Numbered from the stretch's first letter, positions 43,379 to 52,208 are shown. The stretch: DNA of 64,000 nucleotides from Nocardioides daejeonensis (GCF_003194585.1 NZ_QHKZ01000001.1:62001-126000); one strand, 5' to 3'. The notes: a model not told the origin generated them from the sequence alone. Made by a program: numbers and translations.

Positions 43379-43801
43379 CTACTTCCAGAACTGCCACCAC
43401 TTCCTCTCCGGTACGCCGCCCAATGCGGACTGGCTGTCAACGAGCTGCCCGTTGAGCATCACCTGGTCGGTCACCGTCGGCTCCGCGGGGGTCGTCGCCG
43501 CGGGCTGATGGGCCGTCGCCGCCGGTTGCTGGGCCGCCGCCGGGGGAGTGCCGATGAACTGCTCGAGCATCTGTCGGAACTGCGGTGGCACGTCGTCGAA
43601 ACTGCTCACGGTCTTGCCGTTGATCTCGACCGACTGCATCACGGTGGCACCGTTGAAGTCGGCCAGGTTCATGCGGCCCTGCAGGATGTCAGGGATCCCG
43701 TCGCCATCGTCATCCGGAAGCACCCCGCGGAGGCGCTCGCGCAATTCCTCCGGGATCTCGTCGGCACTGTTCAAACGCTTGCCGTTCATGAAGATGTCCA
43801 T
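43379..43801 (-). CDS. Small repeat protein with NGK motifs and a DxDxDG loop
   Basis: A 140-residue cytosolic protein with no family I can name. Residues 5-24 (MNGKRLNSADEIPEELRERL) and 60-79 (INGKTVSSFDDVPPQFRQML) are copies of one motif; residues 116-135 (LNGQLVDSQSALGGVPERKW) look like a worn third copy. Between the first two lies PDDDGDGIPD (residues 29-38), an EF-hand or thrombospondin-type calcium loop. A Gln/Ala/Pro/Thr linker precedes the aromatic end KWWQFWK. ATG 43801 has GACAGT six bases upstream, a leaderless-like arrangement. Confidence 0.65.
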   Translation of the reverse strand: MDIFMNGKRLNSADEIPEELRERLRGVLPDDDGDGIPDILQGRMNLADFNGATVMQSVEINGKTVSSFDDVPPQFRQMLEQFIGTPPAAAQQPAATAHQPAATTPAEPTVTDQVMLNGQLVDSQSALGGVPERKWWQFWK

Positions 43802-43898
43802 GCGACCACTGTCACACGTCATCGGTGCCCTGGGGAGCGGAACCGTCGCGGGGACTGGCGAGTCCTATGGGCATCACCCGCTCTTGAAGGAGTTCTGC

Positions 43899-44720
43899 AT
43901 GCATCCCGTTGCCCGCCTGGCCGTCTTGCCGATCGCCGCCCTGCTCCTGCTCGGCGCTTGCGGCACCGAGAAGGCCGACGATGCGGCGCCCGACGATGCT
44001 CGGGCCGCAGATCGCACCGATGCGCTCCCGACGGACCTCGGCGACCTAGCCGGGCGCACCCTCGTGGTCACCGGGATCACGGTCGACGGCGAGCCTCGCG
44101 AGGTCGCCGCCGGCACCCAAGTGCGGTTCGCCTTCGCCGCGACGCAACTCCACATCGACTCTGGCTGCAACGGCCTGGGCGGCACTTGGGACCGGGCCGG
44201 CGACACGGTCACCGTAGGCCCGCTGATGGGCACGATGATGGCCTGCGACCCTGATCGCATGGCGCAGGAGGACTGGCTGCGCAGCACCCTCGAGAAGCCC
44301 CTCACCGTCGGCGACGGCACCCTGACGGCGGGCGACGTGGTCTTCAGCGTCGACGACCGCGAGCGGGTCTCGCCCGACCTGCAGCTGAGCGGGCATCGGT
44401 GGCAGCTCGACAGCCTCATCGACGACCAGGCGGTCAGCTCGGTCCCGCGTGGGGTCAAGGCGTGGCTTGAGTACGACGGCACGCGGCTCCGGCTCAAGGG
44501 TCCCTGCAACGACGGCACGGGCACCGCCACCTTCGAGGACGGCACTCTCACCATCTCCGACCTGTCGGTCACGGAGCTCGGCTGTGTCGATGACCGCGGA
44601 GAGGTCGAGAGGCAGGTGCTCGCCGTACTCACCGGGAAGGTCGGGGTGGAGATCGTGGAGCGCCGGCTGACCCTCACGAGTCCGGACGGCACCGCGCTGG
44701 GCTTCACCGCCGCGGATTGA
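43899..44720 (+). CDS. META-domain lipoprotein (HslJ-like, two domains)
   Basis: A 273-residue lipoprotein with lipobox LLGAC after a short signal sequence. Two META/HslJ-like domains follow. The first (about residues 50-145) contains IDSGCNGLGGTW and MGTMMACDPDRM. The second (about residues 150-270) contains LSGHRWQLDSLI, GPCNDGTGTATFEDG and TELGCVDD. META proteins are linked to heat-shock or antibiotic resistance phenotypes in some bacteria, but no biochemical role is known. GAAGGAG precedes ATG 43899. Confidence 0.82.
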   Translation: MHPVARLAVLPIAALLLLGACGTEKADDAAPDDARAADRTDALPTDLGDLAGRTLVVTGITVDGEPREVAAGTQVRFAFAATQLHIDSGCNGLGGTWDRAGDTVTVGPLMGTMMACDPDRMAQEDWLRSTLEKPLTVGDGTLTAGDVVFSVDDRERVSPDLQLSGHRWQLDSLIDDQAVSSVPRGVKAWLEYDGTRLRLKGPCNDGTGTATFEDGTLTISDLSVTELGCVDDRGEVERQVLAVLTGKVGVEIVERRLTLTSPDGTALGFTAAD

Positions 44721-44756
44721 CGCTCCCTCACACGGCGATGGGAGACTGGGGGTGCC

Positions 44757-45878
44757 ATGAGTGTGAACCCGAACCCCCTGCCCCTGGTCTTCGACGAGCC
44801 GCGCGGCCGCAAGAAGCCGCCGCGGCACCTGGCCGACCTCGATGAGGCGGGCCGCAAGCAGTTGCTGGTCGACGCCGGGCTGCCCGGGTTCCGGGCCAAG
44901 CAGCTCTCGACCCACTACTTCGGCCGCCTCGTGAACGACCCGGCGGAGATGACCGACCTGCCGGCGGCGCAGCGCGAGGAGCTGGTCGGCGCACTGCTGC
45001 CGCAGCTGATGACGCCAATCCGCACGCTCGAGGCCGACAAGGGCACCACGCGCAAGACGCTGTGGCGCCTCTTCGACGGGGCGCTGGTCGAGTCGGTGCT
45101 GATGCGCTATCGCGACCGCACCACCATGTGCGTCTCCAGCCAGGCCGGCTGCGGCATGGCCTGCCCGTTCTGTGCGACCGGTCAGGGTGGCCTGCAACGG
45201 AACATGTCGACCGCCGAGATCGTGGAACAGGTCGTCGCCGGAGCCCGGGTGATGGCGCGGGGCGAGGTGCCCGGTGGCGTCGGCCGCGTCTCCAACGTGG
45301 TCTTCATGGGGATGGGGGAGCCACTGGCCAACTACAAGGCCGTGATCGGCGCCGTCCGCCGCCTCACTGACCCGGCCCCCGCTGGCCTCGGCATGTCGGC
45401 GCGCCACGTGACCGTCTCCACCGTCGGCCTGGTGCCCCGCATCCTTCAGCTCGCCGACGAGGGGATCCCGGTGACGCTCGCGCTGAGCCTGCACGCCCCC
45501 GACGACGAGCTGCGCAACGAGCTGGTGCCGATCAACACCCGCTTCTCGGTCGCCGAGACCGTCGACGCCGCGCACACCTACTTCGCGAAGACCGGACGCC
45601 GGGTGTCGATCGAATACGCGATGATGCGGGGCATCAACGACCAGGCCCACCGCGCCGACCTTCTCGCCGACGTGCTCAACGAGCGGGGGCGTGGCTGGGT
45701 GCATGTCAACCTGATCCCGCTCAACCCCACGCCGGGCAGCAAGTGGACGGCGTCCGACCCCGAGGATGAGCGGGAGTTCGTGCGCCGCCTCGAGGCGAAG
45801 GGCATCTCCACGACCGTCCGCGACACCCGAGGCTCCGACATCGACGGCGCCTGCGGGCAGCTGGCAGCTGTCGAGTAG
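44757..45878 (+). CDS. rlmN: Dual-specificity RNA methyltransferase RlmN
   Basis: A radical-SAM enzyme that makes m2A2503 in 23S rRNA and m2A37 in some tRNAs. The 373-residue protein has the [4Fe-4S] motif CGMACPFC within [34 protein letters not shown], a SAM-binding [17 protein letters not shown], and a C-terminal resolving Cys in [10 protein letters not shown]. Position after cdsA is the usual actinobacterial order apart from two inserted small genes. Confidence 0.95.
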   Translation: MSVNPNPLPLVFDEPRGRKKPPRHLADLDEAGRKQLLVDAGLPGFRAKQLSTHYFGRLVNDPAEMTDLPAAQREELVGALLPQLMTPIRTLEADKGTTRKTLWRLFDGALVESVLMRYRDRTTMCVSSQAGCGMACPFCATGQGGLQRNMSTAEIVEQVVAGARVMARGEVPGGVGRVSNVVFMGMGEPLANYKAVIGAVRRLTDPAPAGLGMSARHVTVSTVGLVPRILQLADEGIPVTLALSLHAPDDELRNELVPINTRFSVAETVDAAHTYFAKTGRRVSIEYAMMRGINDQAHRADLLADVLNERGRGWVHVNLIPLNPTPGSKWTASDPEDEREFVRRLEAKGISTTVRDTRGSDIDGACGQLAAVE

Positions 45879-45915
45879 GTCGGCAGCCTCACAAGTAGGT
45901 CGGCAGCCTCACAAG
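45876..45915. repeat. 20-base perfect tandem duplication at the rlmN stop
   Basis: The 20-mer starting TAGGTCGGCAG at 45876 is repeated exactly at 45896-45915. The first copy contains the rlmN stop; the second contains the stop of the opposite-strand reductase gene. It is probably a recent slippage event. Confidence 0.85.
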
Positions 45916-46556
45916 GTCTCGGACTCCAGCACGTGCTCGCCAGGCACGGCGGAGATCGCGGCGTCGAGCAGCGCGCGTGCCACGAGGTCTACGTGCACCG
46001 GCCGGTAACGGGCCGGGAGCACCGGGGAGAGGACGCGGCTGGCCCCGGCCAGGCGGTCGCCGAGGTTCTCCTGGCGGGTCCGGGTGCCGCCGTACAGGCC
46101 GGAGGGCCGCACGGCGGTGAACGAGGGGAACCCACAGGCACGCAGATCGCGCTCGGTCTCGCCCTTGACGCGCAGGTAGAGGTTGCGCGACCCGGCATCG
46201 GCACCGACCGACGACACCAGTGCGTACGACGTCGCCCCGGCCGCCCGCGCGAGCTCACCGACGCGTACCGGGAGGTCGTGATCGATGCGGCGGAACGCAT
46301 CGGGACTGCCGGCGAGCTTCCGGGTGGTGCCCAGCGCACAGGCGACGGCGTCGACCTGCCACCAGTCGGCGTCCTCGGGCAGCGCCTGGAAGTCGACCAC
46401 CCGGTTGTCGAGGACCACCCGCGTCTCCGGGTCCGGATCGGCGAGTGGTCGCCGCGTCAGCGCGACGACACGCTCCACGCGTGGGTCCGCCAGCGCCAGC
46501 GTCAGCGCGCGGGCACCGACGGCACCGGTTGCTCCGGTCAGCAGCAAGGAAGTCAC
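45909..46556 (-). CDS. NAD(P)-binding Rossmann (NmrA/SDR-like) protein
   Basis: A 215-residue atypical short-chain dehydrogenase. The dinucleotide motif is LLLTGATGAVGARAL at the N-terminus, followed by VDAVACALGTTRK, ATSYALVSSVGADAGSRNLY with the YLRVKGETE segment corresponding to YxxxK, and VRPSGLYGGTR. Such proteins act as redox sensors or small reductases. GTG 46556 is chosen because TAGCGT lies seven bases upstream. A GTG at 46565 overlaps that hexamer. Confidence 0.8.
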   Translation of the reverse strand: MTSLLLTGATGAVGARALTLALADPRVERVVALTRRPLADPDPETRVVLDNRVVDFQALPEDADWWQVDAVACALGTTRKLAGSPDAFRRIDHDLPVRVGELARAAGATSYALVSSVGADAGSRNLYLRVKGETERDLRACGFPSFTAVRPSGLYGGTRTRQENLGDRLAGASRVLSPVLPARYRPVHVDLVARALLDAAISAVPGEHVLESETL

Positions 46557-46563
46557 ATCCTCC

Positions 46564-46569
46564 ACGCTA
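46564..46569 (-). promoter_or_regulatory. Leaderless-type -10 of the NmrA/SDR-like gene
   Basis: On the minus strand TAGCGT is followed by seven bases and GTG 46556. Confidence 0.45.
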
Positions 46570-46646
46570 CCGACGACGCCTGAGCGGTGACCCAGTGTTC
46601 ACGTGTCGTCCACCGCGCCAGGCCCCTGGTGTTGACCTGCTCTCTC

Positions 46647-46652
46647 TAGCGT
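46647..46652 (+). promoter_or_regulatory. Possible -10 of the glycosyltransferase gene
   Basis: TAGCGT, 40 bases before the ATG at 46693. A TTGACC at 46632 is too close to act as its -35. Confidence 0.35.
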
Positions 46653-46692
46653 CCGACGCGACAGGCTTCCACGAGGAGTTCGAGGAGCAGCG

Positions 46693-47847
46693 ATGTCCGT
46701 ACGAGCACGAGACGGTCTGCCCGCGCTGCGGGTGCTGGTCGTCACCGAGTCGTTCCTGCCCCAGGTCAACGGGGTCACCAACTCCGTCTGCCGGGTGCTT
46801 GACCATCTGGCTGCGGCGGGGCATCACGCGGAGGTGGTCGCGCCGACCGGGCCGGAGACCTACGCCGGCTTCCGCGTGCGCCACGCCCGCGGCGCCCGGC
46901 TTCCCTTCTACAAGGAGTTCCGGATCGGGCTGGAGACCCGACGCCGACTGCGCTCCGTGATGGAGGAGTTCGCCCCCGACGTGATCCATGTCGCCTCGCC
47001 GGCGATGCTCGGCCACCAGGCCGTGCGCGCGGCTGCCGAGCTGGGCATCCCGGTGGTCGCGATCTATCAGACCGACCTGGTCGGCTTCGCCGAGCGGTAC
47101 GACCTCCCGGGTGGTACCCGCGCGGCTGCCGCGCTCACCCGGAGGATCCACACCCAGGTGGACCGCACGCTCGTCCCCTCGGCGGCGAGCCGTGATCAGC
47201 TGGCCGGGCTCGGCATCGCGCGACTGCACCATTGGGGGCGCGGCGTCGACCTCGACCTCTTCGGCCCGACCCGACGCAGCGACGAGCTGCGCAGCCGGCT
47301 CGCTCCCGACGGCGAACTGCTTCTCGGGTACGTCGGCAGGCTGGCGCCCGAGAAGGAGCTCGGGCTGCTCGCCCACCTGCGTGCCCTGCCCGGCACCCGT
47401 CTGGTCGTGGTCGGCGGTGGCCCCGAGGAGTTCGAGCTGAAGCGCCGCCTTCCCGGAGCTGCCTTCCTCGGGGTCCTCCACGGCGAGGAGCTCGCCACCG
47501 CCTATGCGAGCCTCGACCTCTTCGTTCACACCGGCCGGCACGAGACCTACTGCCAGGCAGCGCAGGAGGCGCTTGCCTCCGGTGTGCCCGTGGTCGCCCC
47601 ACGGGCCGGTGGTCCGGTCGACGTCGTGCCGCCGACCGCCGGGATGCTCTACGATCCCGGCGACGGCGCGGCGCTGGTCACCGCCGTCCACGACCTCGTC
47701 TCCGAACCGCTACGTCGTGCGGCCCTCGCCGCGGAGGCCCGCCCGGCTGTCGTCGACCGTTCGTGGGACGCCGTCAACCGCGTCCTCGTCCAGCACTACC
47801 GAGAGGTCGTCGCTGCGGCCCGGCCGGTGCTGCGGATGGTGGGCTGA
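46693..47847 (+). CDS. GT4-family glycosyltransferase (MgtA/PimB-like)
   Basis: A 384-residue GT-B glycosyltransferase, probably a GDP-mannose or UDP-sugar dependent alpha-glycosyltransferase acting on a lipid or polyprenyl acceptor at the inner face of the membrane. The N-terminal acceptor domain begins VTESFLPQVNGVTNSV, a hallmark of the MgtA/PimB/SqdX group. The C-terminal donor domain has GYVGRLAPEKEL, VVVGGGPEEFEL and the EX7E motif in GRHETYCQAAQEALASG. GAGGAG precedes the ATG. One base separates its stop from the next ATG, suggesting joint use of UDP-sugars. Confidence 0.85.
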   Translation: MSVRARDGLPALRVLVVTESFLPQVNGVTNSVCRVLDHLAAAGHHAEVVAPTGPETYAGFRVRHARGARLPFYKEFRIGLETRRRLRSVMEEFAPDVIHVASPAMLGHQAVRAAAELGIPVVAIYQTDLVGFAERYDLPGGTRAAAALTRRIHTQVDRTLVPSAASRDQLAGLGIARLHHWGRGVDLDLFGPTRRSDELRSRLAPDGELLLGYVGRLAPEKELGLLAHLRALPGTRLVVVGGGPEEFELKRRLPGAAFLGVLHGEELATAYASLDLFVHTGRHETYCQAAQEALASGVPVVAPRAGGPVDVVPPTAGMLYDPGDGAALVTAVHDLVSEPLRRAALAAEARPAVVDRSWDAVNRVLVQHYREVVAAARPVLRMVG

Positions 47848-47848
47848 A

Positions 47849-49213
47849 ATGACCAGGATCGCAGTGATCGGCACCGGCTACCTCGGTGCGACCCACGCCG
47901 CCGGACTTGCGGAGCTCGGCTTCGAGGTGCTCGGCGTCGACGCCGATGCGGAGAAGGTCGCCGCTCTCGCGGCCGGCCTGGTGCCCTTCCACGAGCCGGG
48001 CCTGCCCGAGCTGCTGGCCACCCACGTGCGGAGCGGGCGGCTCCGCTTCACTACCTCGCTCGCCGAGGCTGCTGAGCTAGCCGACCTGCACTTCATCTGT
48101 GTCGGTACGCCCCAGGGGCCGGGCGGCGCTGCCGACCTGAGTCATCTGCACACCGTGGTCGAGGGGTTGGTCCCCTCCCTGCGGCGCCCGACGCTGCTGG
48201 TCGGCAAGTCCACGGTCCCGGTCGGCACCGCGCAGGCGCTGCTTCCGCGGATCGAGGCGCTGCGGCCCGAGGGAGTCACCGTCGACCTCGCCTGGAACCC
48301 GGAGTTCCTGCGGGAGGGCCACGCGGTGCACGACACGCTCCACCCCGACCGCCTCGTCTTCGGCGTCGACACGCACCAGGCCGAACGAGCACTGCGCCGG
48401 GTCTACGCGACCCCGATCGCCGCAGGCGGGACCCCTGTCGTGGTCACCGACCTGCCGACCGCTGAACTGGTGAAGGTCGCTGCCAACGCCTTCCTTGCGA
48501 CCAAGATCTCCTTCATCAACGCGATGGCAGAGCTGTGCGAGGTCGCGGATGCCGACGTGCTCGCCCTCGCGGAGGCGCTGGGCCACGACGAGCGGATCGG
48601 GCGCCGGTTCCTCGGCGCCGGGCTCGGGTACGGCGGCGGGTGCCTTCCCAAGGATGTGCGCGCACTGCTCGCACGGGCCGAGGAGCTCGGTTCCGGGGAG
48701 TCGGTGTCGTTCCTCCGCGGTGTCGAGGAGATCAACCAGCGGCGCCGCGACCGCGTGGTGGCCGAGGCCTTGCGGGTGCTCGCCGACGTACCTGGCTGGC
48801 GGCGCGGAAAGGTGGCCGTCCTGGGCGCGGCCTTCAAGCCCCACTCGGACGACGTCCGGGACTCGCCGGCGCTCGAGGTCGCGAGCCGCCTGCACGCCGC
48901 CGGCGCGCAGGTGACGGTGCACGACCCGGTGGCGTCACTCCGCGCTCGCACGGTGGCTCCCGCGCTCCGTTACGCCGCCAACCCGCTTGCTTCCTGCCGC
49001 AAGGCGGACGTCGTCCTGCACCTCACCGAGTGGCCGGAGTTCGCCGCCCTCGACCCGGCCGAGGTCGGGGAGGTGGTGCGCAACCGAGTGCTGATCGACG
49101 CTCGCAACACGCTCGACGCCGAGCGCTGGCGGGACGCCGGCTGGGACGTCCGCAGGCCCGGCACCCGACGTCACTCCGCGCCTGCTACCCCGATCAGGAA
49201 CGCGGCGCTCTGA
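47849..49213 (+). CDS. UDP-glucose 6-dehydrogenase family
   Basis: A four-electron oxidoreductase of the UDP-glucose/GDP-mannose dehydrogenase family, normally converting UDP-glucose to UDP-glucuronate. The 454-residue protein has an N-terminal NAD site IAVIGTGYLGATHAAGLAE, the substrate motif AWNPEFLREGHAV, the catalytic Cys near residue 265 in GYGGGCLPKDVRAL, and the C-terminal domain AVLGAAFKPHSDDVRDSPAL. Together with the glycosyltransferase just upstream it points to a uronic-acid-containing glycan or glycolipid. Its 3' end overlaps the convergent NTF2-like gene by 20 bases. Confidence 0.9.
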   Translation: MTRIAVIGTGYLGATHAAGLAELGFEVLGVDADAEKVAALAAGLVPFHEPGLPELLATHVRSGRLRFTTSLAEAAELADLHFICVGTPQGPGGAADLSHLHTVVEGLVPSLRRPTLLVGKSTVPVGTAQALLPRIEALRPEGVTVDLAWNPEFLREGHAVHDTLHPDRLVFGVDTHQAERALRRVYATPIAAGGTPVVVTDLPTAELVKVAANAFLATKISFINAMAELCEVADADVLALAEALGHDERIGRRFLGAGLGYGGGCLPKDVRALLARAEELGSGESVSFLRGVEEINQRRRDRVVAEALRVLADVPGWRRGKVAVLGAAFKPHSDDVRDSPALEVASRLHAAGAQVTVHDPVASLRARTVAPALRYAANPLASCRKADVVLHLTEWPEFAALDPAEVGEVVRNRVLIDARNTLDAERWRDAGWDVRRPGTRRHSAPATPIRNAAL

Positions 49214-49637
49214 GCAGGTGCTGGCTGAGGTCGCCGGCCGCGTCGAAGAGCGAGTAGTCGCGTTCCTCGAAGCGCCACTGACCACCGTCGCAGACGAAGG
49301 TGTCGTGGTAGCGACCTTGCGCGACCGGCTGCAGGGGCAGGGTCTCGGTCGCCTGGAAGACGGTGTAGTACGAGCGGCACGTGGCCCGGCCGGCCTCGTC
49401 GTCGACCTCGATGATCGGGTTGGTGATCACGTGCTTGGTGCGCGGCGTGCCGTCCTCGTGGATGCGTACGTTGGCACGCCACATGGCGAGGATCGGCTCG
49501 GCGCCTTCGAGCACCCGGCCGCCGCCCATCCGCAGGCGAGCCTTCGCGAAGAGCGCCGCTGTGCCCTCGAGATCGCCGCTGTCCAGCAGCTCGGCGTACC
49601 GGTAGAGGAGGTTGGCGATATGGGTCGCGGCGTCCAT
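49194..49637 (-). CDS. SnoaL/NTF2-like domain protein
   Basis: A 147-residue single-domain protein with an NTF2-like cone fold of the SnoaL type. It has a helical start (IANLLYRYAELLDSGDLEGTAALFA), ITNPIIEVDDEAGRATCRSYYTVFQ, and RYHDTFVCDGGQWRFEERDYSLF. The family includes ring-hydroxylating-dioxygenase beta-like and polyketide-cyclase-like members; activity here is unknown. ATG 49637 is preceded by CAGACT at seven bases, a leaderless-like arrangement. Its last 20 bases overlap the 3' end of the UDP-sugar dehydrogenase gene. Confidence 0.78.
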   Translation of the reverse strand: MDAATHIANLLYRYAELLDSGDLEGTAALFAKARLRMGGGRVLEGAEPILAMWRANVRIHEDGTPRTKHVITNPIIEVDDEAGRATCRSYYTVFQATETLPLQPVAQGRYHDTFVCDGGQWRFEERDYSLFDAAGDLSQHLLRAPRS

Positions 49638-49705
49638 GCCGCCGAGTCTGCCCGCTGAGCCCGGGCACGTGTGTGGCTCGTCCCGCCGAGCGGGCCGGTG
49701 TGAGT

Positions 49706-50602
49706 TCAGGAGCCGACCAGCCCTACGGCCTCCTCGATCGTCTCCACGAGGTGGACCCGGTGCTCCATCACCCGGCCGCGGGCCAACGCCTGCAGGAGAG
49801 GCCAGGCGGGCAGCTCCTCGGTCCAGTACCGGCGACCGACCAACACCATGCGAGCGACCGCCGACTCCGCCGCGTAGTAGTTCTCGCAGGCGTCCTGGAA
49901 GATCTCCTGCACGGTGCCCGCTGCCCCGGGGAGGAAGACGATCCCGCGGTTGCAGATCTGCAGCAGGATCGCCTCGCGCGTCGAGTTGCGGAAGTACTTG
50001 GCGATCGCGGTCGCGAAGGGGCTCGGCGGCTCGTGCCCGTAGTGCCAGGTCGGGATCGCAAGTGACTCCCGCCCCGGCCCGAGCTCCTCCAGCACCGTGA
50101 GCGCGACGCGTGCCCAGGCCCCGATGTCGGGGGCGAAGTGCGGTACGGCGGCCAGCCGGTCCAGGGCATCCTCCAGCGCCGCCGGGTCGTGGCCCGCCAG
50201 CCAGGCGCCGAGATTGGCCGCCTCCATGGCGCCGGGGCCACCGCCGGTCGAGACGGTCAGCCCCGCGCCGAGCGAGCGGCCCAGCCGGGCTGCGTCCCGG
50301 TAGCGACCGTCGTTGCGATGCAGCGCATGCCCGCCCATCACCCCGACCAGGTCCCGCCCGGCGATCCACGTCGCCAGGAGCTGGTCGATGGTGTGGTCGT
50401 GCAGTGCCTTGGCCAGGGCGGTCTCCGGGGTGGTGGGCCGCAGCGACCAGTCGTAGGTGCGCGCGTCGGTGGTGTCGGCGTACGCACCACCGGTGCGGAG
50501 CGCGTCGTAGAGGTCGTACGGCGCGTAGAGCCGGTCCCGGAAGCCGGGAGCGCCGGCCATCTCGTCGTCCACCCCGCCACGGTAGAGGAGAGGCGTCGGC
50601 AT
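49706..50602 (-). CDS. LOG-family-like Rossmann protein
   Basis: A 298-residue protein related to the lysine-decarboxylase-like LOG family of nucleoside 5'-monophosphate phosphoribohydrolases. The signature pieces are VSTGGGPGAMEAANLGAW (about residue 115) and FLPGAAGTVQEIFQ (about residue 225). The second departs from the canonical PGGxGTxxE by Ala for Gly. It is longer than typical LOG proteins (about 190 residues) and has an extra N-terminal segment, so the activity may differ. It starts 14 bases after the RIO kinase stop and is probably co-transcribed with it. Confidence 0.75.
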   Translation of the reverse strand: MPTPLLYRGGVDDEMAGAPGFRDRLYAPYDLYDALRTGGAYADTTDARTYDWSLRPTTPETALAKALHDHTIDQLLATWIAGRDLVGVMGGHALHRNDGRYRDAARLGRSLGAGLTVSTGGGPGAMEAANLGAWLAGHDPAALEDALDRLAAVPHFAPDIGAWARVALTVLEELGPGRESLAIPTWHYGHEPPSPFATAIAKYFRNSTREAILLQICNRGIVFLPGAAGTVQEIFQDACENYYAAESAVARMVLVGRRYWTEELPAWPLLQALARGRVMEHRVHLVETIEEAVGLVGS

Positions 50603-50616
50603 CTGGGGTCGCGCAC

Positions 50617-51471
50617 TCAGAACGCCTGCGCGAGCAGCTCGGCGAAGAGCGCCTCCTCGTCGGCGACCTCGGGGTCGAGCCCTCGGCGGCGGAACCAGGT
50701 GCAGACGTTGACGCAGTCGCGGTGCAGGAAGTCGAAGCCCTGGGCGTTGCCGGCCAGGTCGACGGCCTGCGGCAGGTCGATCACCACGATCCGCTCGCCT
50801 GCGGCGAGGATGTTGTACGGCGACAGGTCACCATGGGCGACCCCCGCCGCGGCCAGCGCCGCCATGGCCTCGCGCAGCTGTTCGAACCACTCGCGCAGCA
50901 GGGTGGGCTCGGGTCGGGTCTGCGCGAGGCGCGGTGCCGGCTGCCCGTCGACGCAGATGTACTCCATGAGGATCTCGGTGCCGTCGATCTGGACCGGATA
51001 GGGCACCGGCACACCGGCCGACCAGAAGCGGGTCAAGGCCTGCCACTCGGCCTGCGCCCATTGGCCGGCTGCGACCTCGCGGCCGAAGGTGCTCTTCGCC
51101 TTGATCGCTCGCGCGTCGCGGGAGCGCTTGGTCGACCAGCCCTCGGTGTAGGTCGCGCTGCGGTGGAAGGAGGAGTGCTCACGGGAGCGGTAGCGCTTGG
51201 CGGCCATGACCACCGAGGGGCCGCCGTGGGGCACGGCGCGCTCGACGAGGTGGACCTCGGCCTCCTTGCCGGTCTTCAGGATGCCGAGCTCGGTGTCGAT
51301 GGCGGCGCGGTCGGTCACCACCCAGGAGGGGCGTGGCTGCGGACCACGGCAGAGCGGCTCGACGTCGTGCCAGGTCGACCAGCGCTGGTCGGTCTCGTCG
51401 GGGTCGTCGTGCAGGACCCAGTCGAAGGAGAGGTCAGGGGTGGGCTGCTGCCCGGAAGAGGTGTCGTACAT
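50617..51471 (-). CDS. RIO-type serine protein kinase (RIO1 family)
   Basis: A 284-residue atypical protein kinase. The nucleotide-binding part is LKTGKEAEVHLVERAV (about residue 65) with the Lys in MAAKRYRS. The catalytic loop is HGDLSPYNILAAGE (about residue 213), with the metal-binding IDLPQAVD replacing the DFG-type motif. The N-terminus has no winged helix. RIO1-like kinases are found sporadically in actinobacteria; the substrate is unknown. ATG 51471 is preferred; a TTG at 51489 would add six residues. Confidence 0.85.
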   Translation of the reverse strand: MYDTSSGQQPTPDLSFDWVLHDDPDETDQRWSTWHDVEPLCRGPQPRPSWVVTDRAAIDTELGILKTGKEAEVHLVERAVPHGGPSVVMAAKRYRSREHSSFHRSATYTEGWSTKRSRDARAIKAKSTFGREVAAGQWAQAEWQALTRFWSAGVPVPYPVQIDGTEILMEYICVDGQPAPRLAQTRPEPTLLREWFEQLREAMAALAAAGVAHGDLSPYNILAAGERIVVIDLPQAVDLAGNAQGFDFLHRDCVNVCTWFRRRGLDPEVADEEALFAELLAQAF

Positions 51472-51653
51472 CGGTGCGGGTACTCCCAAGGAGAGAAGAG
51501 GAACGGTCTGCGGGCAGGCCGGCGACAGTCGTCGTCACGTCACGACTCCTCTCTCTGGGGCAGCACGGCTCCGGCACGGAGCACGTCGTACGGTTGCAGT
51601 CTCGGGGTGCCGAGCACGCCCGGGCAACCGATTTTCCAGCCGATGAGGAGCCC

Positions 51654-52208
51654 ATGAACCTCTGCTTCGACGCCCTCGACAAGCGCGTCATCCTCGGAGA
51701 GGCCGACCTGCCGGCGATCCGGGGCGCCGTGGAGCGCGACCATGCCCACCTCCTGGAGGAGGTGGGCGCCTTCGCCGGGCTGCTCCGCGGTGTTGGCGTC
51801 GAGGCGGGCACGCCGGTCGGCGTCGAGCTTGCCGAGCCGTACGCCGAGCTGCTGGTGCTGCTGGCCACCGCCAGGATCGGCGGCACCCTGGTCGAGCTGC
51901 GCGGCGAGCGCCTGGCCGAGCACCGACCGCACGCGGTGGTCACCGATCGACTCCTCGATCTCGGGGGCCATGCCCCCGGGGCCGTGGTGCTGCGGGGACC
52001 CGAGGTGGTCGACCCGGTGCGTGACCTGCCGTGGGAGCTCGCCATGCGGGCCGGCCGTTCCGATCCCGCTGGCAGCGTGGCGGTCGAGGCCGCGTCGATC
52101 GCCTGGATCACGGACGGCCCGGTTGCCGTAGGCGAGGCGCTCGGCGCGGACGACCGCTACGCCGCTTGGTTGCGCGACTTCGCTGCCGGGCGTCCGGTCG
52201 AGGTCTGA
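51654..52208 (+). CDS. Orphan N-terminal fragment of an AMP-binding (acyl-CoA synthetase-like) protein
   Basis: A 184-residue protein that resembles only the first part of an acyl-CoA synthetase: NLCFDALDKRVILGEADLPAI, then LLRGVGVEAGTPVGVELAEPYAELLVLLATARIGGTLVEL. The P-loop TSGTTGxPK, the adenylate-binding region and the C-terminal lid are all absent. ATG 51654 has GAGGAG six bases upstream and the frame is intact, so it may be expressed. Its last 52 bases overlap the convergent YhhN gene. It could be a decaying remnant or a small derived protein; I cannot tell which. Confidence 0.65.
   Translation: MNLCFDALDKRVILGEADLPAIRGAVERDHAHLLEEVGAFAGLLRGVGVEAGTPVGVELAEPYAELLVLLATARIGGTLVELRGERLAEHRPHAVVTDRLLDLGGHAPGAVVLRGPEVVDPVRDLPWELAMRAGRSDPAGSVAVEAASIAWITDGPVAVGEALGADDRYAAWLRDFAAGRPVEV

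Noticed and set aside
46632..46652. TTGACC plus TAGCGT as a complete promoter of the glycosyltransferase gene
   Set aside because: The spacer would be only nine bases, too short for a housekeeping sigma factor.
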